A DNA stretch of 64,000 bases from Asterella californica (lineage: Eukaryota > Streptophyta > Marchantiopsida > Marchantiales > Aytoniaceae), in contig JAYKYS010000007.1 in the NCBI GenBank assembly GCA_036924285.1, forward strand, positions 4,154,001-4,218,000. The letters run 5' to 3'. The notes under the pieces are model-generated. The model was given only the letters and a program-made list of their open reading frames with translations, did not search any database and was not told where the DNA came from. Below are positions 1-12,051 of this stretch, one piece after another (the stretch's first letter is position 1; every line of letters begins with the position of its first letter). Position numbers and translations under genes: made by a program.

Positions 1-59
1 GCTTTGAGCTACGCTTCGGTGATTTTGGGTCAGGGTTGAGATTCAAGGGTTCGTTTTAG

Positions 60-660
60 GGGCTTTGAAACAAATAACAGATCTCTCTGGTCTGTTTCAT
101 AGCTTTGTGTTCTTAGGAAGAAAGAACCGACAATGTACATACATTGTGAGTTGTTATATATTGCAACATTTGTTGTCGCGGTTGTTTTTCTCTATCTTGT
201 GTCTGTTCAACACAGTACATCTCCACAGCCAGGAACCTCGCGTTTTCCTGGACATCCTTCACGCAAAATCCGACACGATAACGTACAAGGTCTTTCAAGA
301 ACTTTAGATATCTCGCAAGCTAGTACGATCCATCTATAACGCATTGGTCCATAAATGATCACCTCGCATACCAAATGAACAAGCAAATGGATCTGAGTAT
401 CAAAGAACGGTGGAGGAAATGCTCGTCCCAACTTGCAAAGGGTTTGAGCAACAAATAGTACCATCTGAGATATGATGTTGACGATAATCTCCTTCGAGCA
501 TACCCATCTCGTGACAACGTATCAACACATATACACTTGTTAATACTTATGAAAACTTGCATGCATCACCAGAAAAAGAATTTTAATAATAATAACAAAA
601 CAATAACTAAAAATTTGAGTTTATCTCAATAATTTTGAAAGATCATAAATCGCCTCTCGT
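60..660 (-). pseudogene. Degenerate CACTA (En/Spm) transposase-associated DUF4218 fragment
   Basis: Read on the minus strand, 464-207 encodes a stretch containing TLCKLGRAFPPPFFD, then IHLLVHLV, then GPMRYRW. That order is characteristic of the DUF4218 region next to TNP2-type transposases in plant CACTA elements. The frame then shifts: 298-113 continues with DLVRYRV where intact proteins have a KxxVRNR-like stretch. Upstream, 660-610 gives a short DLASPEVREAIYDL-like piece in another frame, so several indels separate the parts. No intact ORF remains and no terminal repeats are visible at the window edge, so this is a decayed internal fragment running off the left end. The family call is from motif recognition; the exact CACTA lineage is unknown. 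Confidence 0.6.
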
Positions 661-2523
661 ACTTCAGGACTCGCTAAGTCTTGTATACATGCATGAACCA
701 CATGTGATAACAACTTAAGATAATCAATGTGTCTTCAGTCCACTAGGTTATGTTGAAGTATTAGTGGAGAATGTTGTTTCCAAGCATGCACCATAACTAA
801 AAGAGGAACGCATAGTAGCATTGTTGACATTGAATATCTTGTGTTGTTGTGAGATCATGACCCAAGGTGTTGGACTTATACTCTCGTTATCTCCATCTGA
901 TGTATGAATCGTTTCATCGTGGTGAATGTTCATCTCCTCACATGCTCGCCTCAATGCTAATCCATCATTCTATCCAAACAAATGTTTGAGTGATGGACTT
1001 TCTAACATTCTCTTCGATCTGCATTGGATCAAGCAAGTGATTGACAAGAAGATACTCCAAGAGCACAAAAAGAGTCGTTAACGATGCGTACACGATGCGA
1101 ATAATCTTAGATTATAGTAACCAAAGTGCACTTGATCATGATCATTGAGGAGGATAAGAAGACTGTAACTGTTTGGAGACATCCATGGATTGCAAAGATG
1201 TCACTATCTTGTTTAATCTTTAAGTGTGTGGTCATCCATGGAATTCGTGGATGGTCAGAGCATAAGCTCTATATGGTGAGACATTTAACACTAAGTCTAA
1301 AATCATAAAAGAAGTACAAAATAAAAAAAGGTCAAAACTCACCTCTATAAGTAAACCATGTTGAGGAGAAAACATGACGGGAGGTACATGAGGTACATGA
1401 GATGTGTGTTAATGCATTGCATAGACACACATAAGCGAAGACAAAAGAGGATGGACGAGAAGACGTGTGCCCCATGCATTATACACTTGACTTATGATTT
1501 TGTGTTTTTGTATTGTTAAAAGTTTTTGAAGGTTGATTTGTACGTAAGACAATCCATGCGTTACATGGATGAGAAACTTGTTGTAGACAAATGTTGAAGT
1601 TGAGTGATGATTATGAATGTAACTTGGTTCATGTCATATTCTCCTTCGATGTCTATGAATACATTAGGGATAATCCTCTTAAACTTTCCTCTTTACATTT
1701 GACCTTCATTCGACATAGTGGAGTCTTGTCTAGTCAGCTGTACTAGTTTGCTTTATTATCAACTAAGACTTTTGTCCTTGAGCTATTGATCAAAAGACTT
1801 GAGATCATTGAAGAAGAGAAAAGAATCTTTACTCAGATGTCAAATGTCGATACAGTAGAATAAGATGGAATTATAGGTTGGGTCTGTCTTCTCGGCTTAC
1901 CATGGTCTGCCAAGTTAGAAAATATGTTTAGAACTGAAAGTTTACATGATACAAAATAAGATAAGATAAGATGTAAATCGACTTCATCCTTGTGATGATA
2001 GCTGAGAAATAAAAATAATACATATTCATATTATATGTTTGCGCAATACAATAATATTTGTCAAATACAGGAAGAGTTCTGGTACCTTTTCTAACTTCAA
2101 GATGCATCAGGAACAAGAGTTATTGTATTTAAAGTGATCAGGACTAATTTTGTGATATATGATCTGTAAGTTGTTTTGATCTTCTTCTAATAAAATATGT
2201 ATTATGATTTTTTTTAAATATTAAATAATATATATAATTTTTATATATCATATCTCTTTCTAATGATGTAATAGTATTTAATTAACTAATTAATTATAGA
2301 TATAAGGTTATTATTATCTATTATAAGAATAATATAATTATATTGATCTCATTTCCAGTTTGAACATAAAAATAGAACATTTGATAAACAGAAGTGAAAC
2401 ATTTGGTGGTCATATTTGGACTATTTGTATGACTATTTTGGGGTAGTTGGTTATATAGTAGTTTTTGTAATAACATATGTCAAATGCAGTTTGAGTTTTT
2501 GTTATCTTTTTTAACTTCAAGAT
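661..2523. other. AT-rich intergenic DNA with a local imperfect duplication
   Basis: I see no supported gene here. Some of 700-1120 may be further decayed CACTA sequence on the minus strand. The stretch 2056-2104 resembles 2475-2523; both end in ttaacttcaagat-like sequence. The first continues with gcatc, the second is interrupted by the LTR insertion at 2524, and gcatc resumes after the insertion at 21467. The first copy therefore models the unoccupied target site. Confidence 0.5.
2519..2523. repeat. Target-site duplication AAGAT, left copy
   Basis: AAGAT directly precedes the TG of the outer LTR-like unit and is repeated at 21462-21466 directly after its terminal CA. A local paralogue at 2100-2109 shows an uninterrupted aagatgcatc, which supports this as the insertion point. 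Confidence 0.75.
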
Positions 2524-4118
2524 TGTAGTGACGCAGGATTACTCCTTTTGCCCATTTAGTATACAAGATATCGTTCCCACAGAGGATTTGCACAAGTAAC
2601 GTTGCTCTAAGTTCTAAGATCTGTTCAAACACACAAACACACGGGTTTTGTCTAGAAATTCCGTCTTCTCACAAAACCACGCGTTTTCCAGACACTCCAA
2701 AAGGTGCTCTGGACCTAAACAAACGACCACTAACTAAAATATCACACAACTAATCACAGAGAAGCTCGGGAAGACGATCTTCCTGCTTCCAGGTTGCTTC
2801 TTCCGGTCTTCTCGATACCGTCTTCCCGAAGCGATTCTCGTCTTCTGGGGGTTCAGCTCGTCTTCTCACACCTCCAGAAGAATGTCCTGCTTCACAGAAG
2901 TCGACTAGCACGGCTGTTACACCTTACTCTCGCACTCACGTTCCAACGGGTTAGATTAATCACAGGGTGTATGCCCCCTGTAGCCTTCCTAGGTTTCTGC
3001 CTATGGAAATAGTCTTCCTGTAGCACTACAACGACATTCACCTTCACGGAACCTCAATAGAAGATTCGGAAACTCACTAGAAGAAGGTAGGAAGATGAGG
3101 AAGAAGAGAGAAGATGGGGAAGAAGGGAAAATCCAAACAAGAGAAAAACAAGATGAAAAGGAGAAATTAAGATTCCGACAGGCTTCTAGTCCGGATCTTG
3201 ACTAACAAGCCATCCCTGCTTGTAATAGTTTGGGGAGGAAGACAACAAACATGTGTACAGTTGCATCGTCTTCTACTCGAGGATGTCGTCTTCTGTTGCG
3301 AGAAGAAGGCTTCTTTCTTCTTCTCTTCGCTGCTCCGGCTACTCTGTCTTCTGGGATCTCTTATCCATAAGACCGTCCGTACGTAGATCCTAAGTGCTCT
3401 ACTGGACGAGCCAAGCTACACTTCCACAACTGTTGACATTCACCGCCACTCAAGAAGAATCCTTCCCATGCACAATTGGGAGCTAATTCAAGGAAACCCA
3501 CCACCCAGAAGACATGAATAAAGCTTCTGCACTCAAATCCACAATCCATTCCCCGAGAAGAAGTCACAATGGCATTGGGAAGCTTACTCCCTCTACTTCC
3601 TGCGCCTACTCCTCGACACACCAGTCTAGTTAACAGGACTGCACGAGGATGCCGTTCTCTGCTCCTAAACTGTCCACTACCTCTATCTACATCTTCGAAC
3701 CACTGCTGGTACGAGCATGCAGACCCCTCCTGTGTATTCCAAGACTATTCGTATGTTTCCAACGACGGGTGTAGTGTGCCAAGAACTATCTGTCATGTGT
3801 CTCTAATGTGTCTAGTCTGCCTGCACCATAGAATCGATATGGGTGTGCAGCAGCTAGCTCCATTCCTACGCTGCAATCCTACTTATGTCGCGGCCGTGAG
3901 AATCAAAGGAGGCGACCACCAGGGAGAGAGAGGCGCTGACAAGAGGCTGCCAGCCCACATGCAAGCGGTTCCCCCTCCTAATTAGCCATCCACCTTGTTT
4001 TTCTTACGCTACCTATGCTGCCACATGGTGTCCTAACTAATTTTACATGCAAAACTGCCACCCTTAAGATAGCATGTTCGGTCCTACTAAACTCGGAGTG
4101 TGTCACTTCGGTTACTAT
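2524..4118. other. Non-coding distal part of the outer LTR
   Basis: In minus-strand orientation this is the part after the LTR ORF and would correspond to R/U5 sequence. The 138-codon plus-strand ORF at 3569-3985 has no recognisable motif and I do not call it. The stretch is rich in GAAGA/TCTTC words, as is the rest of the unit. I did not find a clear TATATAA box in it. Confidence 0.45.
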
Positions 4119-4282
4119 CTATTCTGATTGCACGGAGGCAACCTCTACCTGATCCGCTCCTATCAGAGCTCCTAACGCGGCTTCCGATAAGCTAGAAAGC
4201 CCTGCAGTTACCTCGGGTGTCACTAAGGTGGCTTCCTCCTCATCGCTCTTCGCTGGCCCTGCTGTCGCTGCGGCTGCGTCTT
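4119..4282 (-). pseudogene. C-terminal end of the outer LTR ORF, cut off by the nested insertion
   Basis: This is the last segment of the ORF that starts at 19544. If the nested element and one copy of its CCTCG target duplication are ignored, the minus-strand frame runs from the acidic EAEAE stretch at about 17354-17370 straight into EDAAAATAG here and ends at a TAG at 4119-4121. The segment is rich in Ala, Glu and Ser. The clean frame continuity across the insertion supports both the target duplication and the coding nature of the interrupted ORF before insertion. Confidence 0.6.
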
Positions 4283-4287
4283 CCTCG
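4283..4287. repeat. Target-site duplication CCTCG, left copy
   Basis: CCTCG directly precedes the inner element's left LTR and recurs at 17349-17353 directly after its right LTR. Five base pairs is the usual size for Ty3/gypsy integration. Confidence 0.85.
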
Positions 4288-5104
4288 TGTAACAACCCAG
4301 AGAAACACAAAGTATCGGAAATAGTAAATAAAGGATCGTTCCCACGAAGATACAGTTAACAATTACACAAAACACAGTACTACAACGTCACAATGATAAT
4401 TTAGATAGTTTTCTGTTATTCTCACGGAATGGAATAATATCCGGATGAGAGTTTAAGTCTGATAAGAAACCAAACCCAAGTACAAACCTGATAAATCGAA
4501 TACAAACAACAATGAAATATTTCTTTGATCAGGGACTCTTCCGACAAACATACAAAAGATTGAGAAGACAAATGTGAATGAATGAATAAGATAAAATACT
4601 ACTGAAATGTTACTAGTCTTCTTCTGAAAAGACAGAAGAATACAGATTTCACATCAAGGTTCCAAGAATAAGTCCCTACTCTTCCTAAGGAATGTTCTTC
4701 CAACTAAATCCTCATACTTAAGAATCCCACTTATTTGAAGAAGCTAAACTTAAGATGAAGCCACCATCATCCAAACTCTCCTTACAATTTAACTTATGCT
4801 CTTCCACTTCACAGTAACTGATTTGTTCTCAAATCTTCGTTTATAAAACTCTTCACGAAGATTACAGTTCAACTTCGGCCGAAGGTTCTTCAAAGTTCTT
4901 ACACCGAAGTCTCTTCTTTCAAGTCTAACGGCGAAGATCTTCGTCAATCAGAAAATTACACCTGCGACAATAAACACCGAATATTCGGAGGAAAATATCT
5001 TCGTCCAAAGCATTCACAACATCGCTCCGCACTTTTGGGAAATAGAAATAAATTAATAAAGAACTGAAAACATGGAAAAGGCACGAGGGCTGTGGATCGC
5101 GCTG

Positions 5105-5112
5105 CTTATATA
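5105..5112 (-). promoter_or_regulatory. TATA-like box in the 3' LTR
   Basis: TATATAAG on the minus strand lies between the LTR ORF and the LTR end, matching the box at 14993-15000 in the other LTR. It is a good position for the U3/R boundary. No transcript data are available. Confidence 0.5.
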
Positions 5113-5218
5113 CTACTTCGTCCTAACCTAACTGTTTTCTAACTGCGCTAACTGTCTAACTTCCTACGAAGGCGGTAGACCTTCAGTACCCTACGATCAT
5201 CTTCATCTTCAACTGAAT

Positions 5219-6964
5219 CTACACTCCTAAACCTAACTGTGCCCTGAATTCTTCTAACTGAACCTCCACGTTCGCTCGCATCTCGCCTATCTCCCTATCT
5301 ACTTTCTGTCTAAGTCGGGAAAGGCGCGCTTTCACACCGTCGGGGTTGGCCTCTGCTTGCACTACCTCCGCCTTCAACGCCCGAAGAAGACCAAGCTCGT
5401 CCACATCTAGCCCCGAAGTCACGTACGCATACAACACAAGTATCAACTTCTTCTGAAGGTCTTCGGAGTCTGCTACCTTCGTCTTCAAGTCTTCATTCTC
5501 CTTAGTGAGCTCTGCGACTGTAGTCTGGAACTCACCTCGACTTCGCTGCAAGTCAGCTACTTGGTCGGATAACTCTTTTATGCGGTCGGCGAAGCTCTTC
5601 GTCGACACCTTCAACTCTTCATCTTTGCCGATCAAAGCAGTCTTGGATTCTTCACATTGGCGCCGAAGATCTTCGAGCTCCTTCTCCGACTCCAGCCTCA
5701 TCTTCGTTGCATTCCGGGCCTCTTCGCGAAGATTGTTCTTCTCCTGCTGTCAAGTTCCCCGACTAAAGTGCAACTCCGCCAGCATCTCTAGGAATGTCAC
5801 CTTCCGCTGAACTTCCTTCTCGTAATCCTCCTTGTTGTCTTCAAGAAGTTGGAGGATCGGGACGACTACCTCTTCGTCATAGTTCATCACCTTCCTGAAG
5901 AGATCAACATTGCTCAAGGCTGTTCTCTCTGAAGTACCTTCGCCGCAGACAGCTTCGTCTTCAATCTTCGCCCCTGAGCTGCTCAGGTCCACTGTCTCCC
6001 TCTTCGCGCTCTTGACCTTCTTTCGGGCCTTCGGTTTCTCTAAAGACGAAGTCGGAAGAGGCTTCTTCCTCTTGCTACGCCTTCTCTCTTCGTCTTCGAC
6101 TGTTGCCTGAACAGTCGCTGCCTGCTGCGCCTCTTGAGTATCTTCGGCTTGTTTCTTGAGCGAAGATCTCAATTGCTGAACACCTTCGGCTGGTGCTTCT
6201 TCGACTTCTCTAACTGGTGATGGGAAATCCTGCTCTTCATCTTCGACGAAGCCTAACCGCTTAGCTTCGGACTCAGACAACCACCCCATGCCGAAGTAGA
6301 AGATACTCACAAAATCTCCCATGTACACATATTCCTGCTTCTTCCACAGGTGCTGGACTTCATCGTGAAATATCTTCGCCCAGTAAGCTCGTCTTCCGGC
6401 GAAGAGGTGTTCAAAGAAGCATACCTTCCAAGTCGTCAGGTAAGTTGTTCTTCGGGGGCTCAAAATCAGCATGATGGCCTCCGCAATCTGCCTCTTCATG
6501 GGATCTCTGTACTCGGACAACTTGTACCCATTCGTTGGGTGCATCGGATGCTCGAAGAGCTCCCCGTAGTTCTAGTCCTCCTTGACCAGGTTCTTCATTG
6601 ACGCATTGTCAAAGAGCATGTCACCATACGTCCCAGCTTCGTCCAGCAGAACCTTCTTCCAGTTCTCGACAGTCCAGTTGCCAGGTCGCGCATATGGTTC
6701 TTCGCCTCCGTGGTCTTCACACATCCGAATCTGGCTAATGAATTTGCCAGACACCTTAGTCCAGCCTCCCAGGGTTAGGAAGCTGAGACCTAACTCCTTC
6801 AGCTTCGGCCGAAGGCGCACTAACTCCTCTTGGTCTAACTCAAAGGCTCTAATCCTCGGTAACTTCGTCGCGATACACATCGTGATCAGACGAAGGATGT
6901 TAGGCTGGCTGAGGTAAACTTCGTCTAAAACTATTAGTCTTCGCTCAAGTTGACCTTCGCCCAA
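5219..6964 (-). pseudogene. U3-encoded ORF, 3' LTR copy, two nonsense codons
   Basis: This is a 582-codon frame from ATG at 6964 to the stop at 5219, identical in length to the copy in the other LTR. In-frame stops lie at 6572-6574 (TAG where the other copy has CAG) and 5750-5752 (TGA where the other copy has TGG). The N-terminal third has a conserved block containing LKELGLSF, NWTxENWKK, NGYKL and FFEHLF. A charged region with RRRSKRKKP looks like a nuclear localisation signal. The last 170 residues are a Glu/Lys/Leu heptad-rich probable coiled coil. It is not gag or pol. In the genomic RNA it would lie after the polypurine tract, as a 3'-terminal gene. Its function is unknown; plant mobile-domain-like proteins have a comparable layout, but I cannot assign the domain. 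Confidence 0.6.
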
Positions 6965-7447
6965 ACTGGTTGTCTTCGTCTAAATGGATAATCTTCGTTC
7001 AAACTGATCGTCCGCAATTGGAGAGTAGGCTGAGCGCTAAGAGTGAATTTGAGAAATGAGTCGATTTTCCTAGTATATAGTTCGGTTCAAACTCTCGCAC
7101 GTGCCGAAGTCGCCTCTGATTGCTTGTCCTCTGACCTGACAAGGGCATGCACAATGTTGTCTTCGCCCCCGCCGCTTATCGTTCCTGTCCCTTTCTGGTT
7201 AGGTAGTTCGTCTTCACTCGGACTATTCGTCTAGAGAGTATACTGAGGATATACATTCTCGAAGTCTCTCAGATCTTTCCTGTAAAGGTCTTCTTCCGAA
7301 GACTCTTCGTCGAAGATTATTCTCTTCTTCCGAAACCTCTTCTTCATTAAAACTAAGCTATTCTTCTTCTGTCTTCATTATTTCTTCTACAAACTTCTAC
7401 ATTTCGATCTTCTCCTATCATAAAAATGAAAAAGTGGGCTTTACATA

Positions 7448-7460
7448 CTTCTCTCCCCAG
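7448..7460 (-). promoter_or_regulatory. Polypurine tract for plus-strand priming
   Basis: The minus strand reads CTGGGGAGAGAAG two bases before the 3' LTR starts at 7445. It is purine-rich, in the expected place, and only about 38 bp separates the integrase stop from the LTR. Confidence 0.75.
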
Positions 7461-7483
7461 ATGTGAGCGACACCGCGAACACG

Positions 7484-10324
7484 TCAAGAGTAGTATCGCT
7501 TGATTCTTCCCCCATTTACTCGAGTAGCGAAGAGATTTCCTTCCAGATCTTTAAGTTGGACTGAACCATTACCATAACATTGTGCGACTATGTATGGTCC
7601 CATCCATCGTAGCTGTAATTTCCTTGGAAACTTAATATGTCTGCTATCATATAGCAAGACCAAGTCTCCATCGTTCACGTCTACTTTTCTTAACCTCTTA
7701 TCATATACTTCCTTCCGCTTCTCTTGTATGTCCTTAGTTAACTCCAGAGATGCCTCGCAATCTTCTTCTAGTGCCATCAAACTTTGCAATCTGATGAGCT
7801 GACTATCTTCTGCAGACAGTCTATCTTGTGACAGAATCCTGTAAGTAGGGGTTTCGAACTCAATGGGCATAATGGGATGCATTCCATATGCTAAAAAGAA
7901 CGGCGTCTGTCGTGTGGTTATCTTCTCTGTATTTCTGAACGCCCACAACGCTGCATCCAGCTTGGTGTCTCAATCATAGGCATGATTGACAGTCACTTTG
8001 TTCAGAATCTTGCACAGTAATCCATTGCTTTTCTCAGTAAGTCCATTTGCCTTAGGATTATACGGAGTAGTCTTTCGATGCTTGATCTGAAAGTACTCTG
8101 TCATTGCCTCTATGGTATTGTTCAAAAAGTGTGTGCCTCTATCACTCACCAGTTCCAATGGACATCCAAACCTGGTGATGATATTCTTGTGTAGAAAAGC
8201 TGCCACTGTTATCGCATCATCTTTCTTTGTTGCTTCAGCTTCCACCCACTTGGTTGCATAATCTGTAACCACCAAGATGTATCTTCTGCGTGTCTTCTTC
8301 GTTGCTGGCTGAATAGGTCCCACAAAGTCGATTCCCCACTTCTCGAATGGTGCAAGAGGTAAGATAGGATGAAGTGGCCACTGAGTAGTTCGAGTAGGCT
8401 TACCCACTCGCTGGCAACTGTCACATCTCTTAATGATCGCGTGTACATCCTTGTACATGGTGGGCCACCAGTATCTTGCATTCAAAATCTTCTTCACTGT
8501 GTTGCGAAGGGCATAATGTCCTCCTGCAGATTCAGAATGCATGGCATCCACCACTCTTCCTACTTCTTCTTCTTCTAGACATCTTCGTAGTTCATCATCG
8601 GTCCCTCTCTTGAACAAAATACCGCTCTTCAGCTCGTACGGTCCAACCTTGTGTATGAACACCGTACGCTGTTCCACATCCATTCCTTCAGGACACTGCA
8701 ACGTATACAAATATCTGTATATCTCATGGTACCTACTTGTGGGAGTAACTGTGAGCTGGAAAAGTTCTTCATCTGAGAAGTCGTCTGTTATATTATCTTG
8801 ACGCTCTCCCGTCCTCAATCGAGACAAGTAGTCTGCATTCTCATGATGTTTTCCTGCTCTGGTTTGAACTGTGAATTTGAACTCCTGCAATAATAACATC
8901 CATCTCGCTATTCTTCCCGACAGATCAGATTTTTGCACCAGATGTTTTAAAGCATAGTGATCCACATAGAAAACAAACTCGCATCCCAACAAGTAGTGTC
9001 GAAATTTTCTGACAGAATACACCATCCCTAGTGCTTCCCGCTCTGTAGTGGAGTAGTTCTTCTCTGCAGCGGAAAGTTGTCTACTCGCATAGTAAATCGG
9101 ATGGTCCCTCTTTTCGCTGTCTTTCTGACTCAACACCACTCCAATAGCGAATGCTGAAGTATCCACATACACTTGAAAAGGTAGATTCCAATCTGGTGCC
9201 TTCATGACTGGAGCTTCAATCAACTTCGTCTTCAGCGTTTCAAAGACCTTCTGTCTCTGTTCCTGCCAGATGTACTCAGTAGTCTTCTTCAACAATTCGG
9301 TTAGTGGTGCTGCCAGGGTTGCATAGTTTTTGATAAACCTCCGATAGTAACCCACATGTCCTAAAAATCCCCGCAGTTTGCTAACATTTGAGGGAGGTTC
9401 CAAAGCTACTATAACTTGAACTTTGTCTACATCTACTTCAATGCCTCGCTGCGAGACTCTATGTCCTAATAAAAGACCTTCTGACATGGCGAAGAAACAC
9501 TTTTCTGGATGCAATGCCAACTGAGCATCTCTACAATGCTGAAAAACTACTGCCAAGGAATTTATGTGTTCTTCCCTTGGATCAAAAATGCAAAAATCAT
9601 CTATAAAAATTTCTAAGAACTTCCTAAGATACTCCTGGAAAATGTTTGTCATCATTCTTTGGAATGTGGCAGGAGCAGTACATAAACCAAAGGGCATCTT
9701 ATGATAAGCAAAAGTACCCCAGTCAGTGGTAAAAGTAGTCTTGTCTTTATCTTCTTCTCTGATGGATACCTGATTGTATCCTGAAAATCCGTCGAGAAAA
9801 CTATAGCACTCGTGACCAGCTACCCTATCCAGAATAGAATCTGTAAAAGATAAGGGATGATGGTGTTTTCTAGTTGCTGCATTCAGTTTTCGAAAATCTT
9901 GACATACTCTTATTTTACCAGTTTTCTTCTTAGGTACTATCACTATAGGTGATACCCATTCACTGCTAAGGACAGGAAAGATAATACCAGCACTCAAGTA
10001 CTTGTCAATTTCATCCTTGACTAATAGAGAGTACTTTGGGTTTAGTCTATACTGTCTTTGTCTCACAGGTACAGAGTTTTCCAGTAGGTCAATTCGATGT
10101 TGACCCCACTTCGCAAGAATATCCTTCATGTCTTCTATCTTCCAGGCGAAGACATCCTGATAGTAAGTTAACATGTCATGGTACACTTCCAATTCGGCCC
10201 CCTGTAACTTCGCTGTGATCTTCAAAACCTTCCCTTCTTCGAGGACCAAATCCACCGTTGCTGACTTCAGTACCATTCCTTCTGTGTGGCTTACCTCTGA
10301 ACTTCCCTGTCCCAACTGTGATTG
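7484..10324 (-). pseudogene. pol: Ty3/gypsy pol: reverse transcriptase, RNase H, integrase
   Basis: The frame is open from 10324 to a TGA at 7970-7972 (a TGG in homologues, since YD-W-DTKLDAALWAF continues in frame) and then to its natural end at 7484. Counting from the TTG-initiated reading at 10315, RT shows LPKKKTGKIRVCQDFRKLN-like sequence near 125-145, YSFLDGFSGYNQ near 171-182 and the catalytic FIDDF at 237-241. RNase H has YVDTSAFA near 383 and STTEREALG near 422. Integrase has an HHCC zinc finger ending CDSCQR, a core with WGIDFVGP, SDRGTHF and GLTEKSNG, and a C-terminal RWMGPYIV motif. No chromodomain follows. A TAG at 10325-10327 separates it from the protease segment in the same frame. 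Confidence 0.9.
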
Positions 10325-12051
10325 CTATTCTTCCTCAGGTCCTTCGTACTCTTCTTCCTCTTCCATCTCATAGCATTGCAAATAGTTCACAACTATGTAG
10401 GGTCCTGATCTTTCATTCTCCGAACTATTGCTTGAAGACGAAGAGTCTTCTTCCGAAGTGTATCCTGAATCTGTTGAAGATGTTTCGCCTTGGTGTGTCA
10501 TCTTCTTCCAACTTACAGAGACACTCTTATCTGTTGGTTTCATAGGATCATTAAAGGACAACTTCTGTTTATACCAATGAGTAATCACCTTAGCACCATA
10601 CAGCCAAGGTCGACCTATGAGCACTCCATAGCCGGACTTAACCAAGGGTCTTAGTACGATATAGGTAAGTTTGAAGATTATCCCTCCAATGGTTGTAGGG
10701 ATATCTCGCAGTACTCCCAAGGGTCTTCTTCTGCTCTGATCCGCCATCCTCAACACTCGTGGTGTTGATCGAACTTATGGTAACCCAAACCATGCGCTGT
10801 CTCTTCTGTAATAATGTTTACACTAGAACCAGAATCTATAGACACATGCTTTATTAGACATCCATCTATCTCGATGTCTACTTCTGGGGATCCCAAGTCC
10901 TCCAATCCAACTTGAAACAATGAAGGCAGATTCTTCGATTTAGCCTCCGATGGTTTTCTCAAGGCTGCCAGTAATAACTTCCTGTACAGCTTATTGTCTT
11001 CGACCAACTGCTTGATAGTTATATTAGCTTGTTGGTTCAACAAATCTTTTACCACATTGTAATGAGGGCTCACCATTGGAACAGTCTTCTTGGATTGGTC
11101 TGTCACCAGCTCCCGCAATTCGGATGGTCGATCAACTTCGGGCGAAGATACTTCGGCTCGAATCTTCCCAGACTCTTCTCTGCTAGATTTTGTTCCTTTG
11201 ACTTGCGTATTCAGTTCTCTATTGAGTAGCGCCCTTACTTCTTCGGAGATGTCCGCAGGTAATGTTCCTGGGGTCTTCTTCTTTCTCTGCTCTTCTTGAC
11301 GATCATCTGCTCGTGCCGATATCGTCTGTTTCTCTACAACTTCGCGCACTTGTTCTTTCAAAGTTTTGTGCGCTTTCTTCTCTTTCTTCAGTTGCTTCCG
11401 CTCAGTCTTTTTAAGGTCATTCGCCTCCTGAGCTGCAGCTTCTACTAAAGTCTCTCCTTTTCGAAGTAGTTTCTTCCCACTTCGAGTCTCCACTTTGTTC
11501 ACCAGAATCTCCTTGTCTTCTGGCCAACCATTTCCATCTTCGTTTGACAGAGTGCAAACCTTCAGATCATCGACCAACTCGACCATGTTTACTCCTGCAT
11601 CTGGTCGTTGTTGGTTGGCTGGCGGTTGAAATCTCACTCCGGTCTTCTGAATTGGTTCATTCGTACAATCCGTAGCTCCATGACCAGGCTTATCACATTT
11701 CCCACATAGTGGCATATATCCCACTTGTTTCTTTGGATGAGGACAAGAAGGAGCCCAATGACCATTAGCGCCACAATTAAAACATGATGTACCAAGAGAT
11801 GGTGGTCTTTCCTGGTAACCTGCAGGGGAAAACTTTCGTTGGGTAACGTTAGTTGCCATTTGTCTAGGTACAAAGCGTTGGATATGTACCGGAGGAATGG
11901 GCGTGAATTGCTGAGGTTGAGTGGGTATCATAGCTCCATCTTGAGCTTGTACTCCATAGACACCATCTTCACACTCTACAAAGTAATTGGGTTCGTATAA
12001 TGGCGTCCACTCCACTGCATGGGTGTTATAGGATGTTTTACTGTTAAACAT
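10325..12051 (-). pseudogene. Nucleocapsid-like and protease region with frameshift
   Basis: The 433-codon ORF at 12051-10750 begins inside the end of gag in a different frame (76-nt overlap). It contains two CX2CX4HX4C zinc knuckles at residues 90-103 and 116-129, a long Lys/Glu-rich linker, and the aspartic protease motif DSGSSVNII near residue 406. The frame then breaks near 10765. The protease continues in another frame at 10756-10325 (GVLIGRPWLYGAKV), followed by an acidic Ser/Glu tail that ends at the TAG at 10325. The break looks like a one-base indel. The overlap with gag could be a genuine programmed shift or another mutation. Confidence 0.75.

Larger units (their letters stand above)
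4288..7445 (-). repeat. 3' LTR (minus-strand orientation) of the Ty3/gypsy element
   Basis: It is 3158 bp with TG...CA ends and is collinear with 14176-17348. In minus-strand order it has a leader from 7445, an ORF at 6964-5219, a TATA-like TATATAAG at about 5112-5105 and roughly 800 bp to the LTR end. The ORF therefore lies upstream of the presumed transcription start, in U3. It lacks the 15-bp segment seen near 17219-17233 of the other LTR. The stretches 4288-5218 and 6965-7445 contain no other gene that I can support. Confidence 0.9.

Noticed and set aside
3569..3985. 138-codon plus-strand ORF in the outer LTR
   Set aside because: No recognisable motif, no second copy, and opposite to the LTR gene.
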